Source: Sphagnum compactum (Eukaryota; Bryophyta; Sphagnopsida; Sphagnales). Taken from it: DNA of 64,000 nt. Below the pieces are notes generated by a model, which worked only from the letters and a program-made list of their open reading frames with translations, did no database searches and was not told the origin of the DNA. This document shows positions 23,896 through 34,850 of this stretch, piece after piece. How positions within the stretch are numbered: position 1 is the first letter of the stretch; every line of letters begins with the position of its first letter. A program made the translations under genes and the position numbers. The DNA lies in contig OZ234499.1 in the NCBI GenBank assembly GCA_965153455.1, positions 16,612,271-16,676,270 of the forward strand, read 5' to 3'.

Positions 23896-26800
23896 AAGAG
23901 GACAATGCATGATTTCAACAGAATGAAAATTAATGAATGAATCTTTGAATTTTAGATATTTTTGGCACACATGGAATTAGTTTGCAAGTACTTAAAGCAC
24001 CATATATACATGTACATTTTCTTGTAGCTGCAAAGTTCTACATGAACTGATGATATTGCAGCTCCTTTTGGATCATGTGCACACATTTCTTTTCAGACGT
24101 ATTAGTGTTAATTTGGGGTGTACATACTTATATGTGGTAACATTAAACCTCATGTTATACAATGTGTCCAACTCCATTCATGGCTGCAGTTTCATGACAA
24201 AGTATAACCTGGCACAAATCTAGAGACTGTAGTATGAGATTCTGTTATATGTTCTTCAAAACTTCCCCACACAAATTACTTTGAAGATTAAACGAGTTTG
24301 AGAAAAGCTTGGAGTGAAGTATGTCCACCTAAAAACCTATGTTCAAATGGTGCTTGTGTAGAGAGACTAGAAACTTCCAGTGCTCTTTTCAATGGGTTCT
24401 TAGGTGTTCATGGGCTCAAGAAGATTTAGAGTTTCTCATAGGAGTTTATGATAACTTTTTTCAGAGTTTTTAGGTGTTCATGGGCTCAAGCAAAAGAGAT
24501 TCTCATTGGAAAATGGTAATTATTTTTGAGTTTCTCAGGTGTTCATGCCAGGCTCAAAAAAATCTAAGACTTTCTTGAGAACATGGTGACTAACGAAAAC
24601 TAAACTCTTATCCTCTCGGATAGTTTAATTTGCAAATTATTTGCAGGAGTATTGGATTTTTTGGTGGTGAATTTTCACTGTAAATTGATTGTTATTTTTT
24701 TTGAGAAAAAGTTGGAATAATTTATTTACTCAGCAGACTATTGCCAGTTTTGCAAACTCAAAAAACTTATGGAAAAAAAATACTGAAAGGTTGGCGACAT
24801 CAGAAGTGGGTTTGAAGAGATTTTTGAGGATTTCCAATAATTGGTTACCAAATATGAAGATACTTGTAAGTTGATGTAATATGTATGCCTAGGGAAGACA
24901 TGCTCCCCAGGGGTTCCTAATTTTAGGGTCATACCTTCAAGAGCACATGACGTGCCAGAAAATTGGAGGATGTCCTTTGGAGCAAGCATTCCCACATAAA
25001 GTAGAAAAGGTTTTTTATTTGAATGGCAGAAGGTTCCTTCCATTGATGACAGCATCTTCTGCGTGTGAGAGGTGCTGTCAAACACAAACAAGAAAACCTG
25101 GAGTGCCTTATCCAGGTCAATATAGTTCAAGACTGAGCTGAGGCAACAAAAAATGAAATAACAGAACGTAATGTCAAGGACTTTTGAGAACCTGGAACAG
25201 GCCTGAAAAATTCTGCTTGCAAATTGTTCAACCCATGATAGAAATTGTCACTTGCTCTCTGCATCTAACCTATTAAATTATTTCTTCATTAAGAAAATGA
25301 TGGCAAAATAAAATTTGATACTCACTCAAGAGTTTACAGCGTAGAATTTTACAAAAGTTCCTATTGAACATTGCAGGTCAAGAAAATGTGCCAATCTTTT
25401 GTCGTTTTTGTATGGTGGTGTTGAAAACATAGAAAAACTTGTCACTACATCAAAGCATGGCATATACAACTACATTCACCATTGAGTTTGTAGTCACAAG
25501 TGTCACAAATAACTACATGACTAGTTAGGAAATACATGAATAGCTCATTTATTCATCAGTCATTTTTTTCCTCAGACAAATTTTATTCATGATCATGATC
25601 ATAATCATATAAGTCATATGGTTTTATTTTGATCATTCATCCTCGCTCATCAGATTAACATTATATATATAGATATATATAACCTAGCCATGCATCACAT
25701 GACATTTGTCCATGTGATATGGTGCCACATGATGTTAAAATCTAAGCTAGCTAGGCTCAAAACATAGGTTAGGTAGGAAACTTAGGTGGCATAGTGCAAA
25801 CACCTCAATCTAGATTAATCACATAAATTATCTAACTTAGACTATGGTAGATAGGTTGCCCAAAGAAAAAACTTGAATTCTTCACCACCACATTGAATTG
25901 AAGGCAAATTCTTTGCAAAAAGATCCCGTTGGAGTTAAAATTAAAATATACAAAGTGGCCAGAGTCTGAGGGGGGGAAGGAAGGCCCTCATTAAGAACAA
26001 AATTGGGAGACCTATGGTGACAACACCATAAAACTTTTAGCAGGGAGCTAACTAAAAGCCTAACCACAGAGGCCACCCAACCTAGGTTGGTAGGGCCCTT
26101 GGTAAATGGAAAGCAACTTGCATAGATCAATTTTGGAGGGCCCATAATGGGCAGGGGGATTTCAAGGTTCAATATAGCGTAATATTGAGCTCTTGGTCAA
26201 AAGGAAGCTTAGTGTCAACACACTCTAGTTCCTCACTAGGGGTCACATGTTTCTTGAGAATTGCCCTTGTTGAGGCTTTCCTTCCAAGAGCTAAGAATAC
26301 ATTACCTTAAGGTCAGTTTCGTCATTAAATAATCCTCAAAATAGTGAAATGAAATTTTCTGAAAATATGAAGCTGACATGTTGAATATCATCATAATTAT
26401 CATAGGCTACACTCTGAATAATTTCACTACTCATATCACAATATTATAGTAGTCGATGAAAAAAATAGTAATTTCAAAATTAGAAAATGAATTTGTTTTT
26501 TGAAAAAGATTAATTGTTTGTTTTGTCAATGTGGAAACTGACTCTAGGCTACAGTAGGCATAGTGACACTAGATTGCGAGGGTTTTTTCAGGGTGATTAT
26601 TGGTCCATGTGCTGATGCTATGGCTCTAGAGCAACATTGGAGTGCATTTGGCAAGCAAAGGGACTTGTGTTTGTGATCTAGAAACTATGGCAGCAGCCGC
26701 AGGTGCCTCTTCTCCTTTTAAAGATTGATGGCAGAAGGAGCTAGATCCTAGTGCAGGAGGTTGAACATCATATTCATTAGAACTTGCTTACCTTTGTTGG

Positions 26801-28979
26801 TGAGTTTCTTGAAGTGGGGAAGCCTGTTGAGCTTTTGGAGAGGCAGTGCATATTTGAGATGGAACAAATGGAAGACTAGCCGCAGGATGTAACGTAAAGT
26901 TTCCCACATTACTTGGTCTTGTTGTGCTGCTATGTTGTATAGCTTTTGCTGTTGGGATGATATGGTATTTCCCCCTTTGTTGTTCCACCCTTTGCTAATC
27001 CCGTCATTTATTTCTCTAAATAGATGATTTATGGTTGCTTAAAGTATTTATGTGTTGTGTGTCTTTTAGTCAGAGCTCAAATCTGTGCTTGATGGCGTAG
27101 AATATGTGGGCCCTTGAATAGGCAAAGTTGTTATTGTGGCCAAATGTTAAGGCAAAAAAATGGTTGGAGGAATGAGACATTTTATGGTTCCGTTTACGAC
27201 AACTGAAAAGACATTTCCATGTGTCCATATTGATGCAAGTTTTACTTCCTGCTCCTTTGCTTTAAATTTCTAGATTTTTATGATTAAAAAGATAAAGACA
27301 TGTGGTTCTTTTTATGAAATAATATGTTAAAACTCATAATAAAAAACATTTGGTGAAAGCTCCAATAACAAATAAAACATGTTTAATTTTAATAATGTTC
27401 AAAAGCATTATCAACAAGTGCTTTGTGTATGATAAAGGATTGTAATAACATACTAAAATAGTTTCAAATTCACATGAAATTTCAAGTTCATGAGTAAAGA
27501 AACACAATTCTTGAATATGGATGATTATTTCATTAAATATAATAAATGGTTGTTTTACAAAATAATGCAGGTATGGTTTCCATTGCAGTCAACAAATGTT
27601 TTTTATTCTTTTTATTGGGATTGCACCTTAAAGGCTTTTGAGGGGTTCTCTAGACTATTTAGGTTATTTCAAGAGGCTACCTAGGGGCTATCTAAGCTGT
27701 CTAAGGCCTACTTAGGGAGTACTCAATCCACCTAAGGATTACATATGGGCTCTTCAAGCTATTAGATGTTTATTTCATGGTTGCTTTAGGCTACCTAAAG
27801 ATCACATATGGGTTCCTGAAACTACTAGATGTTTATTTAAGGGTTGCTTAGGCTACCTAAAGGTTACACATAGACTAGCTAAGCTACCTAGGGACTATAT
27901 ATATTAGGCTAGTTAGGCTACCTAAGTTATGTAAGCTACCTACGGACTACATATGGGTTACTTAGGCTACTAAAAGGCCCATTTTAAAAACTATTTAAGC
28001 TATGTAGGCTACCTAAGGGCATACCTAAAGATTGCTTAATCTATGTAAACTACCTAAGAGCTTCATAGGGGCTACCTACGTCCAGCATATGCCTATCTAG
28101 GGGGTCACCTAAGGGCTATTTAAATTACCATGTGGTCATAGGCCAACCTAGGGGCTACTTAAGTTACCTAGGGTATTTAGGTATGTATAGGCTACTAATG
28201 TATTTAGGCTACCAAGGGCCCACCTCAAGTTTATGTGGGGGTTATTTAGGCTACTTAGGAGTTCTATAGGGCTATTGAAGGGTTACCTAAACTATGTAGG
28301 GTTTACAAAGGCCTACCTAACGGGATACTTAAGTTACTTAGTGGTTACCTTTGGTTAGGGGTTACTTGGTCCTACCTAAGGTCTACATAAGCCTAATTAG
28401 TAAGGGTTTACATAAACTACATATTATAACAAAACAATATCATTTTTTTAAATTCAACTTTTTAAAAAATAATTTATATTTGTGCATTAATTATATGGTA
28501 AAACCATCCTTGGGTGGTACCATTAAGAACCACCTCATCAAAAATCATGGAAAGGTGGACCTAAATTAATTTAATCAAAAATTTTAATATTTTTAAATTG
28601 TGATTTTTACAATTAACTTGCGTCACATGGGTTTTGTATTCCTCACCTATTTATACATTATGAAAAAATTGTAAGCACTTATATAAGCTACACAAGTAAG
28701 ATATTTGTGTTCCTAAAATGTTTTTGACATGTGTTCTTGAGATTTTTAACCCCTTATTATTAAGTGCACCATTGTAAATATATATATATAGATTTATTTA
28801 TTTGTTTTATTAACTATACTCACTAGGGTATGGTCCAAATTGTTGATTGAAATTAAAAAATGAAAATTATTACAAATTTATAAACATGAATGCAATGACC
28901 ATGCAATACTTCATAATTTTGACCTTCAAAAATTGCTCAAAAAATTTATGATTGTTTCAATCGATTATTTAGTAATCAA
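23896..28979. other. 3' flank of SPX gene A, no second gene recognised
   Basis: Conserved in copy B only through the duplication. A ~67-bp repeat (gttcttaggtgttcatggg, three units) lies at 24395-24560. Scattered frames on both strands lack domains. An AT microsatellite stands at 25664-25680. Confidence 0.5.
27640..28410 (+). repeat. Low-complexity ggctacctaagg tract, copy A
   Basis: About 770 bp made of variants of ggctacctaaggg, agttaccta and ctacatagg, without a strict period. The duplicate has the same tract at 62745-63455. Similar but weaker composition occurs near 6800. Confidence 0.8.
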
Positions 28980-31256
28980 ATACAAAAGAGGACCATGTGA
29001 GGCCCTCCTAGAAATTAAAAAAATTAACAAAGATGAAAAATCATGTTCTTTTTGTGTTCCTAAACAAAGGAACTTAAACTGTTACTTTTGTAAAAGCATT
29101 TCCTTGACCACTCATTTGGAATATTTAGATTATTTTTTTTTGAAATCCAATCGAAGTTTCAAATTTTGCAGGACTTGGGTAATCTTTTGATATAAACTTT
29201 GAAAGGAAAAGTCTTTTTGAAATGAGTTTTATTTTATCTTTAAGTTGAATGGGTTTTAAGAATTTAAGATTTGATGTTCCTATTGGTACCACCCAAGGAT
29301 GGGTTTGTGTTTTATGCTTGTTTATTTACAAGCTTTTATGGTTACTATCTTTCATTTAATTTTTTCTTTATTCACAAATATTGATTTCATATCGCATATT
29401 ATATAAAACTTTGTTTTGACCACCTTCAAGAATTTTTTTTATTGTGTAATCTTATTCATGATTACAAGTTTATGTCTAGAAGCAAAAATGTGGCTAATAT
29501 GACTACATGACTAAGCTAGTCAAATTAATCATATGTTGTGAAATTAATCATAAATGTGAAGTTTTGATGTAATGTGCTTTTCATGCTATGTGTTCTTTGG
29601 CTTAAGCCTTAGTGTCCACATAAATGCACAATAAATCATAACCTTAGAAGAGAAGGCTTATTTCTAAGGGTCAAACCTATTTTAATGATTGTAGCTGAAT
29701 CAAGTGTAGTAGCGTGAAGGTGTGGGCATGAAACTTGCCTTGGAGGCTCAATGTAGTAATAAACCCTCCCCAACATAGAGCACATGAAGGTTTTATTGGA
29801 ATGGCAAAAGGTTTGTATGTGAATGGTGGAAGGTCCAACTTTCCAAGTTGAATTGATGAAAACATATTTTGTAATCATGTTATTCTTCATATACATTCAT
29901 GTTGGTTATTCCAATTGAGTGAAAATAAGAAATGGTTTTCTTGATACCAAGGCCAAATGCTTTTCAAATATTACGTTTCACATGTGGCATTTATGTGTTT
30001 GTTTATTATATCATTTTCATGTATTTTTATATAACTTTTAGAGTTAAATATTGATATCGAAATGAAATATGATTCATGATATAATCAAATGTACTACTTT
30101 TCTTTTAATGATGATCAAAAAAAAAATATTATTTTAATTCTTAAAATTAGCAAACAATAAAATACATGTGAATTTTTATTAAGAGAAAAATCTTTCTTGT
30201 CAAATATATTAGAGCTCACAATAAATTTGAAAACATTTTAAGCATGTTTGATAAGGAAAATAAAAATTTGAGTAAAAAAGGATGCATCCCAATCCTTACT
30301 TTGAATATATTAAACATACAAAAAGACTTTTGAAACATCATGAATTTGCATGAAATTTTAGTGGTTACAACCTTACAAATATAATTTTTTTTTTAAAAAT
30401 TATTTTTTATTTTCAAATTATGGAGTTCCCATAATGATTTTTCAAAGTTACATGGCTACAGTTTTTAAGCACTATAAACTCCCTAACAGACTCCTTTCTT
30501 GTTTTCATTCAATTAATTATCTTTTGCCACTTGCCAACCTACCATAATATTTGTACATATATTATACCCTACATTGATTTGTACCCTACATTTACTATCT
30601 TATACCAAGAAAATAAATATATTATAAATGAAAAATATTGAATACCCCTAGGTACCTTAAATCTCTATTCATAGGGTAAATTTTGGTCAAATGTTACCTT
30701 TGTCCAAGCAGCTGAAATATTTTCCAGATTGAAAATTTTGCTTGAAGCCTATTTGAAGCCTATATACCTTTATTCAACTGAAATATTTTTTGAAAAATTT
30801 ATATTCTAAATTACTCTGCTGATATATTAAAATCGATATACCCACCCAAGATTGGTTATATAACTCCTTATCATAACTTTGAATCTTGAGTTATTCTTGT
30901 AGTTTTCTGACACATTGTAAGGTTGATCATGAACAATATGATCTTGATACCATGCCGATAACTGATAATCAGCAAGTGGCTGTCAAATTAATCAACTAAA
31001 AAGAAAGGGGTCCTACAGCCATGATATGAATCAAACCCTTCACCTATTATGCACAAAGAACAGCCTCTACCATTGAACCTTTCCCATTCACCTCTCCTAT
31101 TAACTAGATGAGGTGCCTCCCAAGTTCAATTTGTTTTTTTTGCAACCAGCCAATTTGATTGGCCCATCACTCAAATGAAAATGAAGCTATAAAGGCAACC
31201 AAACTAGAAGTTTCTATTTTGAAGTATAGAGTTCCTCCACTTTGGCCCAAATATAT
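28980..31256. other. AT-rich intergenic, no gene seen
   Basis: Only short frames in very AT-rich sequence. No RNA gene or terminal repeat recognised. Confidence 0.5.
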
Positions 31257-31516
31257 AGGTCAAAGGAGGACAACATTGCCAAAGCATATGGGATAAAAGT
31301 GAGGTGCTATGGAGAACATGTTGGGGACTACATTAGGAACTTGGGGAACATAGTGAAAACATATTGGGAACTCAGGGGAAAATGAAAAAAAATCCTTCCA
31401 CCGCAAACTTAACAGGAAAAAAAGCAAGGCACCTTGAGTGCCTGCTTGGGCCTTCCCATTGGCTGCAGAAATTTCTCTTCCCAAAAGAATTTGTCACCAT
31501 TTTTGGCCTGGGGTAA
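31257..31516 (+). repeat. Dispersed repeat family 1, member 2
   Basis: Begins with gtcaaaggaggacaacattg and gccaaagcatatggga, repeats phrases like ttggggaac, and ends caccatttttggcctggg. The same order is seen at 49194-49345 and, less completely, at 191-365. Confidence 0.7.
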
Positions 31517-31679
31517 TACCCCTTGAAAAAGTTTAGGTCTTAATAACCACAGGTCATTCTTCCAGCAGGACCCTATAATCAAAGCTCCTAGAGTTCAGTG
31601 ACCTGTTGAATGGTTTTCTTCCATCAATTTGCCACCCAACCACCCAGGAGCTTCATATCTGTATTTCACTCAAAAGTTT

Positions 31680-33134
31680 GCATGTGGGTTGACATCGTCA
31701 GTTGTTTCAAAGCAGAGGTAAATTGTGGATGCACTACATTGGAAATTGGAATTCTCCTGCCATTGATTCATCTAATGGTCTCTATATTGTAGGTCCAATT
31801 TAAGAAGGTCACTACCTAGTAGATACAATTCACATGGCGAGGACTCCTTTCCTTGCTTCCTGAAAAATTATCACCATTGTAGCCCAAGGCAGCCAAGTAC
31901 TGTAACGAGATCTCACCAGGTAAAACAATAATCCAGTGTACATCTGAGCCTTTTATATATGGATTTTGTGTTGGCAATTGTTTCAATTGTAGAAGACTTG
32001 TCACAATTGAATTCCAGGTGCAATCAAGTCTGTATATCCCAATTTGACTAGCTCATAGTTACCGAAGATTGATGTAAGATTTCTGTATTACTAGGTTCTG
32101 AATATGCCCAAATCCCAATGAGAAGTAACTGATAACTTGTGCATAGCTCTTTTCCATTTTTTTTCACCCATCTCATTGTGTTATGCACTCTTGGTCTCCA
32201 GAAAATTGGCACCAATAACCACCTAGCCTATTATGAAATCATGGCTTATTACTCACAACCTAATTAAGACTTAGAAGATGGATAGTAATATCATGGAATT
32301 GTTTTCCAAATTTCTTATATAATTAACTTCTCTAGTTCTTGAAGGCCACTCCTGTATTTTCTCAATCATGTTTATTAATGTGAACTACTTAAATTGGTAT
32401 TTCCCACACTTAGAACTTCCAGGAGTCTTAAATGCAAGAAAAGCTCCATGCACATGGTCTTCCCAAGGGACAGATTCACACCATGGACAGAAGGTCAAGT
32501 TGATATGCTTTACAAAAACAAGCTTTGTTGAGATATAAGGGATAGCACTGGTTGGTCTGAGAAGGGAGTCCAGGATGAAAACTGATACTGAGAAACAGCT
32601 ATATGAAGAAAGAAAATACAAGTAAAGCTATGATTAAATAACATGGAAGTACTTTAGCATTACTTGTGTTATAAGAGCTTGAGTTTTATAACCTTGAGAC
32701 GTGCAGCTAAACCACAATATTAAGTTGCCTTATATCTGGATTGCTTACAAATTGCTGATCAATGTGTGCAGCCAGATCTGTGAGACAAGTTCTGATTGCT
32801 ATACAGCCATACAAAACATACAGAACACTATGCCTGGACGAGACACTCAGCACGAGAAGTGCTTCATACAGAACAGCTAAATACTGGGAAAAGAAGGATA
32901 TGGCGTTTGCACACGTGAAGTCCACCACTAGAAAAACTGTACAGTCATGCAAGCTTATCTAATTCAATAATATAATTTATAGAATGCCCATTTAGTAAGT
33001 ACATTCCATTTTAACACTGTAGAACTGCATCCAAAAATTACATCCAACACTCAAAGATACCATGGTCCAAAAGAAGATCCTCTCTCATGTCTTCGTGCTT
33101 TCTTCATATCTTTAGGCAATGGATCAATATATAC
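31680..33134 (-). other. Exon-like reading frames, unrecognised, possibly a broken gene
   Basis: Reverse-strand frames bounded by plausible splice sites: 33134-33061 (VYIDPLPKDMKKARRHERG), 32936-32749 (includes ISFFSQYLAVLYEALLVLSV and TCLTDLAAHIDQQ), 32598-32410 (includes LVFVKHINLTFCPWCESVPW), 32029-31917 (includes LDCTWNSIVTSLLQLKQLP and VHWIIVLP), and a terminal frame near 31770-31680 (RIPISNVVHPQFTSALKQL). The composition looks like real protein and 32410/32029 join in phase. The first two junctions and the last are out of phase, so I missed small exons, the gene is dead, or some frames are chance. It lies just downstream of the small SPX gene on the same strand. Confidence 0.3.
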
Positions 33135-33332
33135 CTTGCATCAGCAGAAAGAGATAAATCTTGTAAATGGTGATATCATCGTGTAAATAGCAAGACTTAG
33201 GTCATGGAGCTTGATCTCAGTCATGGGGAATTCAAACTAAGAACTCATGTGAATAAGAAGGAAGAGTGACAAAGGAAGACCAATGATGGCCAGTCATCAA
33301 TGCAGCGGCCCAGCTGCTTGTAAGCTCCAGGC

Positions 33333-34434
33333 TCATAAAGTCAGGATAAAGCATAATTCTGTTTCCGTTATCATCGCTTCACGAAAGGTGACGAAATCCT
33401 GAGTCTTCACATAGTCCATATACGTCGAGGTAATCTCTGACCCCGTGCGCTGATCATGCTCTTGCAAGATCGTTTCGATAGCTGCACATGGGTACGACAT
33501 CCAGCTGCTGCATTATTCAAAAGGATCTTTTCTATTACCGACTAGCACCATTAACTATATTATGTCTCAACTTCACCCTTCATGTTGCCATCTATCCCGT
33601 CCATTTTGGAAATAAATATGTGTGTTTGCGTGTATGTATCTACGTATACTTTTGATGTGATGCATTCTTTATGGTTACCATCTTCGTTTAGTGACATGGA
33701 ATCCTGGCATAGGCTCTTACCACTTAGCTTGACATCTTGATGTAGTTGACTAATAAGAGTGCATAATCACTGTTGAATGCAGCATCTAAAAGTGTTTGAA
33801 CCAGCAGCAGTTACAGAACAACGTCATGTACCTTTGTAGTTGATTTTGCTGAAGATTATCAGCTGGTACATGTAGGTAAAGAGTCGGTACGTTGCCAGCC
33901 TAATCTCTTCAAGCTCTTCCGACCTAACCCGGCCGTGAGGGAAAGCCGCAGGTTTGATCAGTTTCTGCCTCCTTTCCGCCTCTTGCCTCATAAGCATGTA
34001 ATGCTGCAACACCAAATCGGAGTATGAGAATCACCTATGAGAAAAACAACTGGAAGCAAGAGGCAGATGAAAGAAAGGGTTAAGAAACAGATGGTGGCCG
34101 CGGCATCACTCACATTTGCCGCTCGGGCTTGACTACGATGAGACGACACCAGAAAATTGTTCATCCTAGCGACCTCGAGATTGAGCAAACTCGTGAACTG
34201 GTTCACTTCGAGAGAAAGGTCTTTCGGTGTGCCATCATCCGACGGTTGAGCAGGAAGACAGTACAGCGTCGGACTCTCGCCAGCTTCAAGCTTCAAGAAC
34301 GATGCTATTTGCTCGGTTAGACCTACACGTGGGTCCAGGAAACGATCTATTTGCTTCCTCAGAAACAGAAGAGGTAAACAATTTTCTTTATAAAGCGAGG
34401 GCATGTCCTTGATCGCTTCATGAAACCACTTCAT
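33333..34434 (-). CDS. Compact, divergent SPX-domain protein between the two SPX duplicates
   Basis: Exons on the reverse strand: 34434-34114, 34003-33832, 33481-33333. Junctions are AAT|gtgagt to tgttgcag|CAT (phase 0) and AAAG|gtacat to tgtgcag|CT (phase 1), the same phases as SPX genes A and B. The product is 213 aa, almost only an SPX domain: MKWFHEAIKDMPSLYKENCL (first hairpin), EVNQFTSLLNLEVARMNNFL (central helix), EELEEIRLATYRLFTYMYQL with KINYK, then AIETILQEHDQRTG and YMDYVKTQDF. I chose the Met of MKWF because it aligns with the canonical MKFGK; an in-frame Met nine codons upstream (34461) is possible. In the last core helix the usual K-ILKK-xDK lysines are replaced (T, Q, E, Q), so inositol pyrophosphate binding may be weak or absent. 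The reading frame is clean. It stops soon after the SPX core, with no further domain. Confidence 0.87.
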
Positions 34435-34547
34435 GTCTAACCATTCTTCGGTCCGCGCCATTGTATACTCGATCAATGATCTCCTCGTCAACAAGTTAAA
34501 GAGATCAGAAGAAACGTACTCGAGATCCTAATTACACAACTTCATTC

Positions 34548-34850
34548 AATTCAGAAGCTCATGAAGGATCCACTAATTATGTGTGCGCGCTATGTGCACT
34601 GAAGAATGTCCACAATATGCTACTGGTGAGCATGCGCGTCGAAACCCTCAACTTTATCTATATGCAAAGTAGGACCACATGAGGTTATAATGTCGTACAA
34701 TTCAGAAGCTTCTGAAGGATCCACTAATCTGTGGCTTCTTTTGCACGGAAGAATTCACACACGGGTACTACAGGTGAGTATGAGGCGTGCTCTAAACTCG
34801 CAACTTTTAATTATAGACTATATGCAAGGACCACATATAATGTAGTGTGC
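34548..34850. repeat. ~151-bp tandem duplication upstream of the small SPX gene
   Basis: The phrase aattcagaagct followed by gaaggatccactaat recurs at 34548 and 34699. Each unit ends with tatatgcaa, ggaccacat and ataatg. It starts 114 bp upstream of the chosen ATG, so it occupies the promoter or 5' UTR of the reverse-strand SPX gene. Confidence 0.75.

Larger units (their letters stand above)
18625..28979 (+). repeat. Segmental duplication, copy A
   Basis: This block is nearly collinear with 53743-64000 in the same orientation. Both begin with a tagtga-type sequence followed by agaagttga / tgaagttga and the shared ...ctatggcctatgtacaata, and stay alignable to the window end. Both contain an SPX gene with all introns, the same flanks and the same low-complexity tracts. 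3' of the SPX gene I see no other convincing gene. Small indels are common; copy A lacks ~95 bp near 26571 that B has at about 61591-61686. The equivalent of the window end lies at about 28979, so the true right boundary is unknown. Confidence 0.95.

Noticed and set aside
24738-25130. 130-codon reverse-strand frame with a counterpart in copy B (168 codons)
   Set aside because: The sequence is shared only because of the duplication, the two frames differ in extent through small indels, and no domain is recognisable.
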